Shown one piece after another: positions 22,400 through 32,225 of a stretch of 64,000 bases of DNA. Made by a program: the position numbers and the translations under genes. The stretch's first letter is position 1. Every line of letters starts with the position of its first letter. Source of the DNA: Asterias rubens (lineage: Eukaryota > Echinodermata > Asteroidea > Forcipulatida > Asteriidae); assembly GCF_902459465.1 (NCBI RefSeq), contig NC_047066.1:12155047-12219046 (forward strand), written 5' to 3'. The notes below the pieces were generated by a model that was not told where the DNA came from, made no database searches, and was given only the letters and a program-made list of their open reading frames with translations.

Positions 22400-22750
22400 G
22401 ACGATTAAAATGTTTTATTTCAAAGTTTAATTGTGTTTGTTTCGATGTGAACTAATGTTTTGTTTTTATTGCTTGAATATAAACGAACATCAGCAAAGAT
22501 CGTTTTTCGTTTTTGTTTAACTAATCTGTCATCACCAAGAATAAGCCTCTTACGTTTAATTTGTGGGTCAGTTTTGTGTAGTTTACCGAAAATAGCGTTG
22601 TTTATATTGCCTTTAAAGCCGTTATACACTTTCGGTACAGAAAAACAAAATAAAAGTTCACAGATTTACAAATAACTTACAGGGTTTACAGAAGGTAATG
22701 GTGAAAGACTTCTCTTGAAATATTATTCCATGAAATGCTTTACTTTTCGA
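22400..22750. repeat. Dispersed repeat matching the foldback flank
   Basis: About 22601-22750 matches the reverse complement of 3878-4000. About 22540-22580 (AATAAGCCTCTTACGTTTAAT) matches 27666-27690. No gene. Confidence 0.55.
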
Positions 22751-22862
22751 GAAAACATTAAACAATTATCAACTCTCGTTGTCGAGAATTACGGATTTAT
22801 TTTAAACACATGTTATGACACGGCGAAACGTGCGGAAACAAGGGTGGGTTTTCCCCGTTATT

Positions 22863-23110
22863 TTCTCCCGACTCTGATGACCGATTGAGTCTAAATTTTC
22901 ACAGGTTCGTTATTTTTTATATCAGTTGTGATACACGAAGTGTGGGCCTTTAGACAATACTGTTTGCGCTTACCAGTGTCAAATGGCTTTAATAAAAAAA
23001 GGCCGATTGAGCTAAAAGTTTCACAGGTTTGTTATTTTATGCATATGTTAAGATACACCAACTGTGAAGACTAGTCTTTGACAATTGCCAATAGTGTCCA
23101 GTGTCTTTAA
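22863..23110 (+). mobile_element. Two truncated family A right ends
   Basis: 22863-22993 is a diverged right half. 23001-23110 is a better-conserved right end (TTTCACAGGTTTGTTATTTTATGC to CCAGTGTCTTTAA). Confidence 0.65.
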
Positions 23111-23411
23111 CCGCCCTAGTATTTGAGGCCAGTAACAATCTAAGCTCACATGCACCGTCCAAATAATGAGCGATACTTTGAGCGTGTAGAATACCTTCAG
23201 TATGTTCGTGTTGCAGCTTTAAATTTAAGTATAAATATCTTCGTCGAAGGACGCTGGTTGAGGAGGATTTAACTACCGGTAGAAGAGGACAAGGATGACA
23301 GTAGGTTTTAACACGTGGCTGCACTCGACCAATCGTCTCCTCGCATTGATTTGGAAGAAGAGGTCGTGTGTCATTAATATTCGTATTCATTTTTAGCACA
23401 GAAAGCAATTT
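23111..23411 (+). promoter_or_regulatory. Orphan copy of the FReD copy 5 upstream region
   Basis: Matches 31852-32155, including CACGTGGCTGCACTCGACCAATCGTCTCC and the ATTCATTTTTAGCACAGAAAG block. The homology stops before any coding sequence. Together with the relic at 24115 it marks a lost FReD gene. Confidence 0.7.
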
Positions 23412-24114
23412 CTCTAACCCGTCTCTGCAGATTGCGCTGTTTTTTTTACTGCGAGTTGATTGTCATTGGACTTTTCTCTCCATATTAACTCATCCCCTTT
23501 TTGGAGGTGGACAGTGAAACAAAATTCGATAATGAAAAAAGTTCTGTACGACTCGAATTTTGTTGAAAATGTTGTATTAAAAAAAAAAAATTGATCGACC
23601 GGGCCATTTAAAAAAAAAAGAGGACGAGGGCCTTTCCAATTTTTTATTTATTTATTTATTTCTTTTAATGGTGGCCTTAAGTTCCCTTTAATCATGTTGT
23701 TTGATCATACAATAAATTACTTTTTGTAAATATAAATGATGGTTTTGCTTTTGTTTTTTCACTTTTCTTTGCTGTGCCCTAATTCTCTTGGAAGGTTATA
23801 TGAATTACTCGCACATCACCAGGTACATATTAACCTTTCGTTGTTTTATTGGATAGCATCAGTTTCAGAAGTGATAAGTCACTAGGGAACAATATGCGCC
23901 CTCGTTAAGAGCCAGTAATTTGTGTGGTGATAGTTTGTGAAGGCTATTACCTTGCATGAAATGATCATTCTGATTAATTGCTTAGGCCATTAACTAATAA
24001 TCGCTTTTATTACTCGTTAGTTTTTGAATATTATGATGGTGATGAAATTTACACACATCTTAATAATTTCATCGTCATTAACATTAAGAAGTGAACTGTG
24101 GAGGAGAATCATCC
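23412..24114. other. Sequence where a FReD body would be expected, none seen
   Basis: AT-rich, with A- and T-runs (23580, 23640). No FReD similarity between the orphan 5' flank and the 3' relic. Confidence 0.4.
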
Positions 24115-24189
24115 GCAATGTGCCATACTGGTTTTGACCGCTTTTCTATCAAAACATGCGCAATAAAAGTACGTCTGGTTCTAAAATGA
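24115..24189 (+). pseudogene. FReD 3'-end relic
   Basis: The last about 17 codons of the family survive: RFSIKTCAIKVRLVLK then TGA. It is nearest to copy 3 (SIKTCAIKVRPVLK). The 3' flank that follows matches 14138-14230. Everything upstream of the terminal segment is gone. Confidence 0.85.
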
Positions 24190-25140
24190 AAACAGAAAAC
24201 ACTATTGAGTGGGTCGCGGTACCCTCAAACCAATGGCATGCTTGAAATCACACGAATTACAAAAAAAAACAAAGCGATTGTGTACTATTGAGCCATACAG
24301 CTATAGTATATAAAAAAAAATGTTACCTATTTATAACCACTGCTACTTGGAATTGTGGTTGGGTTGGTCAAAACAAATAACTAAGAATCGTAATTCAGTT
24401 TTCATTTAAAACAATTACATGTATAAAGACGAATATAAAATTTAAAAAATTTTATAAAAAGAAGGAAAAAATAAAACATTGGCCAAAATCGTCAGTTGTA
24501 TTCCTGGTTAACGACAAAGCTGTTTGTTTAAAATGGGAAAAGTAATTGAAAACCAGACGAATTTTTTGAGACCATTTTTGAATTTTTTGAGACCGAATTT
24601 TTTTGATCTAAAATAATTATCTGGTTTCATTTCAGGCTTTACTATTGTTAGTTAGTGTATGGATGATGAAGCCATTTAATATTTAACAGTCGAAATTGGG
24701 GTTGGTGGGTGCGTCAAAATAATTGTTGATATTTTCGGGACCATATAGCTCGGCAAACAACGCTGCCTTTACGACCAGTTCGGCCTAACGTGAGGCAAAG
24801 CCATTTTTTATAAACTGTATATAACAAATGCTATCATACAAATTGTGAGTTCGTCAATGACTGCAAGCTCACTGATTTTTTATTACTCGAGTGGTGCATT
24901 GCCCCTGAACTAGGTTCATGTACACGGGTCTTAACACACTTCACATTTACCTCAAAATTTGCGCAATCATTGATTTAAAATGGCGTTTATTATTGACGTG
25001 GGTAATTACCGAAACCCCTTCACGAATTAATGCCTTTCCATTTATCAAGACAGCGAAGGTCACATGTAATGACAGCAACCCGAAATGTACAAAGGACTGT
25101 CCAAAGGACCTCTTGAAGCGCGATCTTTTGTAAACCATAT
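24190..25140. repeat. FReD 3' flank, shared in inverse with 8530-9480
   Basis: Blocks at about 24700-24800 and 24990-25140 match 8860-9060 and 8530-8680 in reverse complement. About 24540-24610 has a short tandem GAATTTTTTGAGACC. No gene. Confidence 0.55.
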
Positions 25141-26231
25141 TTTTTAGAATTATTATTTAGTGTAAGTGTGATTATTGTTATCAAATGAAGCATACAGTCC
25201 CCGTAACTACTTCATGTGAAGTTGGCTTGATTGTTATTTGAAAGTTAAATATTGTGATGTTTTCTGTACTGGTGTGAACCGTATTAAGCCCTTCAATTTT
25301 GGTTTTGTGAAGGGACACGGTACAGCTTATTTCAAATTCTATCTTTCTGTAATCGCCAAGTGAACCGTCATACCCATATTTTTTTAGCTTGTCGACAGTA
25401 TTTCTCTTTTTAAACGGCCCACCTGCCTTTATCAGCGTGCTTTTTTAAGCTGTCACCGCGGTGCGTTTCTGCGTCAGAATTAACATGATGGTTCAATTAA
25501 TGTTCCCGTCCGAAAAGAGATGATCATAGGCTTGCAAACGACTCTAACAGAAACATTTGATCTCAAAACATCAAAGAACCTCTCTAGGGACGTTGATAAC
25601 TATTATTATTGTTTGAACATTTTATGTTTATGTGTTTAATACCATTTGTAGAGCCGATTTCAAAATGGGTTTTTACTCTGTACGTCATACCCATGTCCTA
25701 CATTTGTCAATAACAATGTCTTTTTCTTTTTAACGGACGCAAGTTTTATCAAAGTGCTTACGGGAATGACATTTAAACTTGATTAATAAATATGTGTTTT
25801 TTGTCGATTCTAATTTTTTCATAACTATCGATCAGAAAATATTACGCCCGAATCTTAAGGTTTTGAAAAACTACCATCACTTGCCGTTGACGGCTTGTGT
25901 CAAAATGACAATGACATTGACCTTTTCGTAAATACCGGGGTGCGCGCGTAAAACTGTGAATTAGGTGCATTGTGGTCTAGCTGGTATCCAAATTTGATCC
26001 ATATCTATCCCACAATGCAGCTCATTCAACAGTCTGCGCTTGCGCATTGGTATTTGCGATAAGGTCTATGTACGGGAGTTTGCTTGTTATACCTCCGTGC
26101 TGCTTCAACGCTGCCGCTCCATAAGTATATGACGTTACATGAGTAATGACGAAAGTGTTTTTTTTACGATTTTTTTTTTTTCCGAAAGGCACATGAGAAG
26201 GGTATTAAAAATGTTTTGGTGCCATTTCCAT
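25141..26231. other. Intergenic, partly shared with 11340-11515
   Basis: About 25735-25910 is the reverse complement of 11340-11515. The rest is unrecognised. The words CCTTTATCAGCGTGCT-TTTTTAAGCTGT near 25425 recur at about 22245. Confidence 0.35.
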
Positions 26232-26637
26232 TTAAGTTAGAGGAACACGTTGCCTCGGATCGGATGAGTTGGTCTATAAAAAGCGTTTGAAACCGTTTGT
26301 TATGAAATGCATATGGTTAGAAAGATGTTGTAAAAGTAGAATATAGTGATCCACACAAGTATCGCTCGAAATTGCGTGGTTTTCCTTTTACGTCCAAACT
26401 AACACGGTCGGCCATTTATGGGAGTCAAAAAATTGACTCCCATAAATGGCCGACCGTGTTAGTCGACGAGATAAAAAGAAAACCACGCAATTTCGAGGCA
26501 TATTTGAGGTGGTAGATCATTGTATCCTACTTTTACAACATCTTTCTATCCATAATTTGTATGCATTTTATTACAAACGGTTACAGAACGCTTTCCAAAG
26601 ACCAACTCGACCGATCCAAAGGCAACGTGTTCTTTTA
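26232..26637. mobile_element. Palindromic element family B, copy 1
   Basis: Ends GGAACACGTTGCC and its inverse, flanked by TTAA. The centre at 26399-26457 is a near-perfect palindrome (CTAACACGGTCGGCCATTTA ... TAAATGGCCGACCGTGTTAG). Other copies: 38344, 44575 and 60055. Confidence 0.85.
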
Positions 26638-27010
26638 AAGGCAGTGGACACTATATTTGGTAATTACTCAAAATAATTATGAGCATAAAACCTCACTTGG
26701 TAACGAGTAATGAAGAGAGGTTGATAGTATAAAACATTGTGAACAACGGCTCCCTCTGAAGTAACGTAGTTTTCGAGAAAGAAGTAATTTTCCAGGAATT
26801 TGATTTCGAGACCTCAGGTTTAGAATTTGAGGTCTCGAAATCAAGCAACGTCGTGTGACAATGGTGTTTTTTCTTTCATTATAATATCTCGCAACTTCGA
26901 TGACCGATTGAGCTCAAATTTTCACAGGTTTGTTATTTTATGCATATGTTGAGATGCACCTAGTCAGAAGACTGGTCTTTGACAATTACCAATAGTGTCC
27001 AGTGTCTTTA
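26635..27010 (+). mobile_element. MITE-like family A copy abutting family B
   Basis: TTTTAAAGGCAGTGGACACT to CCAGTGTCTTTAAAGG. Its first TTAA is also the last TTAA of the family B copy, and its last TTAA is the first of the next A copy. Confidence 0.85.
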
Positions 27011-27378
27011 AAGGCAATGGACACAATTGGTATTTACTCAAAATAATTGTTAGTATAACAACGCACTTGTTAACGATCAATGGAGAGCTGTTGATAGTAT
27101 AACAAATTCTGAAAAGTAGTTTTCGAGAAAGAAGAAATTTTCTACTAAAATATTTGAATTTGAATCGAGACCTCAGAATTAGATTTTGAGGTTTCGAAAT
27201 CAAGCATCTGAAAGCATGCAACTTCGTGTGACAAGGGTGTTTTTTCTTCCATTTTTATCTCGCAACTTCGACGTCTTATCGACGACAATTGAGTTCAAAT
27301 TTTCACAGGTTTGTTATTTTGTGCCTATGTTAAGAAGACTGGTCTTCGTCAATTACAAAAGGTGTCCAGTGTCTTTAA
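27007..27378 (+). mobile_element. Second family A copy in a head-to-tail run
   Basis: TTTAAAGGCAATGGACACAA to GGTGTCCAGTGTCTTTAA. It starts in the TTAA that ends the previous copy and is more diverged than it. Confidence 0.85.
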
Positions 27379-27904
27379 GGGTTTGGGTACATTTTAAACA
27401 ACACAAAGTTTACAGATTCACATTAAACTGACACAGTTTCAAGATAATGCTAGTAGCAAGCTTCCCTGAAAAATACGCTTGCTGAGGTATTGTAGTTTTC
27501 CAATGAAGCTAAAAACTTCTACACGTAAATTTTATTAATTACCTCTTCATTTAGGCCTACAGTGAGTGGGGATCAATGTCACGGCCAAAAAAAAATTGAT
27601 TACAAAAATATATCAAAATCGTTGAAGCTGTCACCACCTGACACTGCAAACAATCATTTACGTCGAATAAGCCTCTTACGTTTAATTTCTGGGTCAGCTT
27701 TGTGTGTGGAAAACGATTGACAATTAAGTTGCTATTTCTATTGGCTTTAATAAACACAGCCTCGAGGTGCATTTCCACGCTGGTTCGGTAAATGATTTCA
27801 ACGAATACGTGCCGCTCACAATGGAGCATGAAATTTGTTATACCTTGGGAGTGCAATGAAAGTCATATTGTGCCAACCTTTGCGTTTAAATTGAAACCAA
27901 GTAA
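27379..27904. other. Upstream flank of FReD copy 4
   Basis: Contains a piece related to 22540-22580. Otherwise unrecognised. Confidence 0.35.
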
Positions 27905-28053
27905 AGATTGCATCGAAGGACGTGGACTTGCGGTACAGTTACTCAACAGGGAGCTGAACACGTGACTTGATTTAATCAATTAGAATGCTTTCTCCCGTGT
28001 TTTCGTGGATCGTAAAACCCTGGTCGCTGTGATATTTTCTGTGTCTTTATAAA
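27905..28053 (+). promoter_or_regulatory. FReD 5' module and TATA-like box, copy 4
   Basis: CAGTTACTCAACAGGGAGCT, E-box ACACGTGACTTGA, TTTAATCAATTAGAATGC (CCAAT-like box changed to TCAAT), TTTTCGTGGATCG, and a TATAAATA at about 28046, about 100 bases before the first usable ATG. Confidence 0.6.
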
Positions 28054-28148
28054 TAGAACACTTATAATCACCATCAGCGCAAAAGGCGTCAAAACTGCAC
28101 AAAGGCTGCCATTATTTGATGACAGAGAAAACAATTGCTTTAATACGA

Positions 28149-29258
28149 ATGATAACACCGGTGTTCCGACAGCATACAATAATAATGGCAACGTTGGCAG
28201 AGTTCAGTTTCCTTGTAGCACTGTTTGGTGTTTCATCGGGAGCTTACTGTGATATCCCTCCCTCGATGCATATATTTAAAGCTGCGGAAAACCGGGCACT
28301 TGTGGCGTCTTCATACCGTATGCAAAGCGTCAGTTCTCGTTTCCACTGTGTTCGTAACTGCCATGCTGATTATCCTAACTGTAAATCGGTAAATTATGAT
28401 GAAATTCATCACCTTTGTGAGCTGAATAATGCCACCATTGCCCAGTTTCCTGATAACTTGATTACACACTTTGGTAGTGTGTACTACGATGGCAATATGG
28501 ACACACCTCTCCTGTCCCATGCACACCCCGATACAACCGTCTCCTCTATGCCTCGTTACAGCAGCTGCCAGGAGCTTCTTGAGGCGGGTCAGAAAGTGAG
28601 TGGTGTCTTTACAATATTTCCTGCCCGGCTTGTTGATGGTTTGCAAGTGTACTGCGACATGGAGACTGACGGCGGAGGCTGGATCGTCATTCAGAGGCGT
28701 CAAGACGGCAGTGTTGACTTTTATCGCGACTGGGCCGACTATCGTGACGGGTTTGGTAATCTGAGTGGTGAATTCTGGCTTGGCAACGATATCCTACGCA
28801 ACCTGACTGAATATGACGAAAGAACATGGCAACTTCGTCTTGATATGACCGACTGGAAGTTTCAAGACGCTTGGTTCGAGTATGGTGAGTTCAGTGTTAC
28901 AGGGGATCAGTATCAGCTCTATGTTGGATCGTACAACACGGAAAGTTCAGCAGGCAACATATCATCTAAGATGCAAAACGGAGGCCGCTTTTCGCCCGTA
29001 GGAATGCTGTTTACTACCAAAGACCACGACAATGACCGCCGTACACAACCTGATGTTAAATATGGCAACGAGCTGAATTGTGGGATACTCTTTCGCGGAG
29101 GTTGGTGGTATAATAACTGTAATCAATGTAATCCTAATGGTCCGTATTTTCAAAAGGGATCGAGTGCCTCTTTACATTCGTATGCAGTGTGCTGGTTTTC
29201 TGGTAGTTACGTTTATATAAAAAGTTGCGCAATAAAAGTACGTCCGGTTCTAAAATGA
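28149..29258 (+). CDS. Secreted apple/PAN-like plus fibrinogen C-terminal domain protein (FReD copy 4)
   Basis: Single-exon gene, 369 codons from Met at 28149 (an upstream ATG at 28116 adds 11 residues not shared by the others; the ATG at 28185 opens the signal peptide MATLAEFSFLVALFGVSSG). Counting from 28149: apple/PAN-like module about 34-115 with Cys67, 71, 78 and 90, linker about 116-136, fibrinogen domain about 137-369. KDHDNDRRTQPD calcium loop, NCGI and GGWWYNNC are present, ending KVRPVLK. It is nearly identical to copy 3 up to YGEFSVTGDQYQL and then differs in short patches (GNISSKMQNGGRF, NCGILFRGG, CNQCNPNGPYF, and the 12 residues before IKSC). It also has an extra Cys (AVCW). By family, a secreted lectin-like recognition protein. 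Confidence 0.92.
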   Translation: MITPVFRQHTIIMATLAEFSFLVALFGVSSGAYCDIPPSMHIFKAAENRALVASSYRMQSVSSRFHCVRNCHADYPNCKSVNYDEIHHLCELNNATIAQFPDNLITHFGSVYYDGNMDTPLLSHAHPDTTVSSMPRYSSCQELLEAGQKVSGVFTIFPARLVDGLQVYCDMETDGGGWIVIQRRQDGSVDFYRDWADYRDGFGNLSGEFWLGNDILRNLTEYDERTWQLRLDMTDWKFQDAWFEYGEFSVTGDQYQLYVGSYNTESSAGNISSKMQNGGRFSPVGMLFTTKDHDNDRRTQPDVKYGNELNCGILFRGGWWYNNCNQCNPNGPYFQKGSSASLHSYAVCWFSGSYVYIKSCAIKVRPVLK

Positions 29259-29757
29259 AACCACGGGTCTTTCTGTTGTTCCATAATGTGCCACCTCTAA
29301 ACGTACAATTTGTTTCCAGTCGCATCTATTATTATTTGTTTTTACCCGTATTTTGGTTGTGCCGCTTTGTTTGCGTCTCTTTTTCAATCATATTTTGGGG
29401 GCATCTTATTGTTTTTTTGGCGAAGCAATTTTTTTCATTGCGTTGCAATTTTGTCTTTAGTAGAAAGAATTGATGCATCACTTGTTTTTTATATCTTACT
29501 GTTTGTGAATTATTCAAACTAAGATTAGGAAAACAATTAGATTTTTAATATTTATCACAAATTAAAAACTAAGATGCACACATTACGCCAAATCGACTCA
29601 TATCAATTGGCAAATTTCGATTATGAATAATCTGATCATAAAAACAACCAATTACAGCTCGTCAATGAGTACAATTTATACTTAAAAGCATCGTAGTCGA
29701 GTGTTGCATTGCAACGCGGAATTCGACTCCATTTTTTGTTCTTTATGTATTCGGACT
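29259..29757. other. 3' flank of FReD copy 4
   Basis: T-rich. The stretch 29640-29710 (CGTCAATGAGTAC ... GTAGTCGAGTGTTGCATTGC) is a diverged copy of the flank at 24840-24905 and 15740-15800. No gene; T-rich open frames are compositional. Confidence 0.45.
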
Positions 29758-30283
29758 GTTCGCAGTTTCAGCTTAAATGTGTTTTACATATCCATACAAT
29801 CATGCAATAACAAACCTTGGAAATTATTGGTCTCAACTGGTCATCGAAATTGCGAGAGAATAATGGAAGAAAAAGCACCCTAGTCACACAAGTTGTTCGT
29901 TTCAGATGCCTTGAGTTCGAGACCTCATCTAAAGTCTCTCAATAAATTCAAATAATTTAGTGAGAAATTACTTCTTTCTCAAAAACTACATTATATCAGA
30001 GAGGGCGCTGTTTCTCACAATGTGTTAAGGCCGGTTTATAGTCGGTCGCGCGATGGTCGCGCGATGGAAATCTTGACGCGCAATCATGAAAAGACACAGT
30101 TTTTAAGCCTCAGTCTTAGGATCGCGCGCAAGATTTCCATCGCACGACCATCGCACGACCATCGCGCGACCGACTATAAACCGGCCTTCATGCTATCAAC
30201 AGCCCTCCATTGCTCGTTACCAAGTGTGTTTGTGTGGTTAAAATTATTCTTGAGTAATTACCAATAGTGTCCAGTGCCTTTAA
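29758..30283 (-). mobile_element. MITE-like family A copy interrupted by family C
   Basis: Diverged inverted copy. The right part ends AATAGTGTCCAGTGCCTTTAA. The interruption at 30025-30190 falls between CACAATGT and the ATGCTATCAACAG continuation, exactly a family C element. Confidence 0.8.
30025..30190. mobile_element. Palindromic MITE family C, copy 2 (nested)
   Basis: TTAAGGCCGGTTTATAGTCG to CGACTATAAACCGGCCTT, with ATCGCGCGACC/GGTCGCGCGAT repeats. The arms match better than in copy 1, so it is probably younger. Confidence 0.85.
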
Positions 30284-30317
30284 GGCCAAATATAAAGCCT
30301 CCGTTGGGGTTGACCAC

Positions 30318-30465
30318 AATGGGAGACTTTCTGGGACGATAGAGGGCAGCAGACTTACCGGGTAAATCCATTGTTCTCAGAATTATGCGCATGTTCAGAA
30401 CTACGTAAACAATGGAAATTTACCCGGTATGTCTGCTGCCACCCAGTGTTGGAAAGTCTCCTATT
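30318..30465. mobile_element. Palindromic MITE family D, copy 3
   Basis: AATGGGAGACTTTCTGGGAC to GTTGGAAAGTCTCCTATT. Nearly identical to copy 1 at 5555, with a CACCCAGTGTT variant. Confidence 0.85.
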
Positions 30466-30689
30466 CGAGAGGCGGAAGGGGATCCATGCTTACGTAAAGC
30501 TTCTTATTTGAAGCAGTTAAATCTTTTGTACCATCTGTAACCTTAAATTTATAAATGAAAAGTCGAACAGTGCATTGTGTTCCAATGAAGAAGTGACTCA
30601 ATTATGAAGGAAACTGTCTTTGCACGCAAAGCATTGGGACATTGACATTTCCTTCATTTTGTTGACAGCCGTCAAGGTAAATGTATACA

Positions 30690-30965
30690 AGTCTGGGTGA
30701 CTGGTGCGACTGTTCGAGTCGCGACTACCGGTTTTCAACTACTCGTGTAATCGTAAGTTCCTCCACGACTACTAAAATATAGTCGCCACTACCTGCTTGG
30801 TAGACTGAATGTGTCGCTTACGACGATCTAAACAACATATTACTTCACGAAACACAACCGGCCATCAGTATGCCTCAATGCATCTGGGAAGTAACAAAAA
30901 GACGCGACTAATGTTGAAGTCGCAACTAGTCGAGTAGTAAACTAAACTAGTCGCCCTGACCTAGG
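30690..30965. mobile_element. Family G element, uninterrupted copy
   Basis: TGGGTGACTGGTGCGACT at the left; CGACTAGTTTAGTTTACTAC inverted at the right, ending CGCCCTG. The ends resemble CAGGG-type hAT ends, but no 8-bp target duplication is evident, so I leave it unassigned. Confidence 0.5.
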
Positions 30966-31268
30966 ACTATAGTAAATTATTCACAGAAAAAAATAAAAGA
31001 CACAACCAGGCGAATAACTTGGTTGTTTTTATTTCATAGAATCAGAATCAAGAAAACACCCTATTTAAAAAAACTCCTATTTAAAGAACGAACAAGCCCA
31101 TGAACCAATGACAATAGAAATTAGGACAGGCATTACAAAAGGGTTTATAGCTATCAGGCGAGCCAACAACAGAGCCATTGTAATCTTAAGGTAAGAGCCA
31201 CCTGAGATACCTCGGATAATTATTTCTTAAATTTAATAGAACAATCTGTGCGTCCATGCACTATAAAC
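30966..31268. other. Intergenic, nothing recognised
   Basis: No ORF or repeat supported. Confidence 0.3.
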
Positions 31269-31846
31269 ATTTAAAGACACTGGACACTATTGGTAATGTG
31301 TCAATGGCCAGTCTTCTCACTTGGTGTATCTCAACATATGCATAAAATAACAAACCTGTGAAAATTTGAGCTCAATATTGGTCGTCGAAGTTGAGAGATA
31401 ATAATGAAAGAGAAAAAAAACACCCTTGGCGCACGAAGTTGTGTGTTTTCATTTTGCTTGATTTCCTCCATAACACTCGTTACCAAGTAAGATTTAAATA
31501 ATTATTAGCATAAAACCTTTCTTGGTAACGAGTAAAGGGGAGCTGTTGATAGTATAAAACATTGTTAGAAACGGCTCCCACTGAAGAAACGTAGTTTTCG
31601 AGAAAGAAGTATATTCCAGGTGTTTGATTTCGAGACCTCAGATTTAGAATTGGAGGTCTCGGAATCAAGCCTCTGTAAGCACACAACTTTGTGTGACAAT
31701 TGTGTTTTTTCTGTCATTAATATCTCACAACTTCGACGACCGATTGAGCTCAATTTTTCACAGGTTTGTTATTTTATGCATATGTTAAGATACACCAACT
31801 GTGAAGACTAATCTTTGACAATTACCAAAAGTGACCAGTGTCTTTA
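31269..31846. mobile_element. Two family A copies, inverted to each other
   Basis: 31269-31495 is a minus-oriented copy with its middle deleted. 31497-31846 is a plus-oriented copy lacking its first about 30 bases. They meet at GGTAACGAG-type sequence on both sides, which makes a local inverted repeat just upstream of FReD copy 5. Confidence 0.7.
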
Positions 31847-31851
31847 AACTC

Positions 31852-32155
31852 CCTAGTATTTGAGGCTAGTGCAGTAACGGTCTAAGCTCACATGCTCTGT
31901 TCAAATGATGAGCATTTGCTGTGACCGTGTAGATTACTTTCAGTCTATTCGTGTTGCAGCTTTAAATTTAAGTATTAATATCTTCGTCGAAGGCCGCTGG
32001 TTGAGGAGGATTTAACTTACGGTAGAAAAGGACAAGGATGACAGTAGGTTCGAACACGTGGCTGCACTCGACCAATCGTCTCCTCGCTTTGATTTGGAAA
32101 AAAAGTCGCGTGTCATCAATGTTAGTATTCATTTTTAGCACAGAAAGCAATGTGT
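31852..32155 (+). promoter_or_regulatory. Upstream region of FReD copy 5
   Basis: A CACGTGGCTGCACTCGACCAATCG block carries the E-box plus CCAAT combination of the other copies in different spacing. The rest differs from the copy 1-4 promoter. The region is duplicated at 23111-23411. Confidence 0.55.
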
Positions 32156-32225
32156 CGCGAACATTTGCTTTTGGTAACAGAGAAAATTGCTGACGCAGTT
32201 AGAAAGAACAGCAGTTAACGCTGAG

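Noticed and set aside
30690-30965. hAT transposon assignment for family G
   Set aside because: One end resembles CAGGG, but the other is CTGGG and no 8-bp target duplication is visible.
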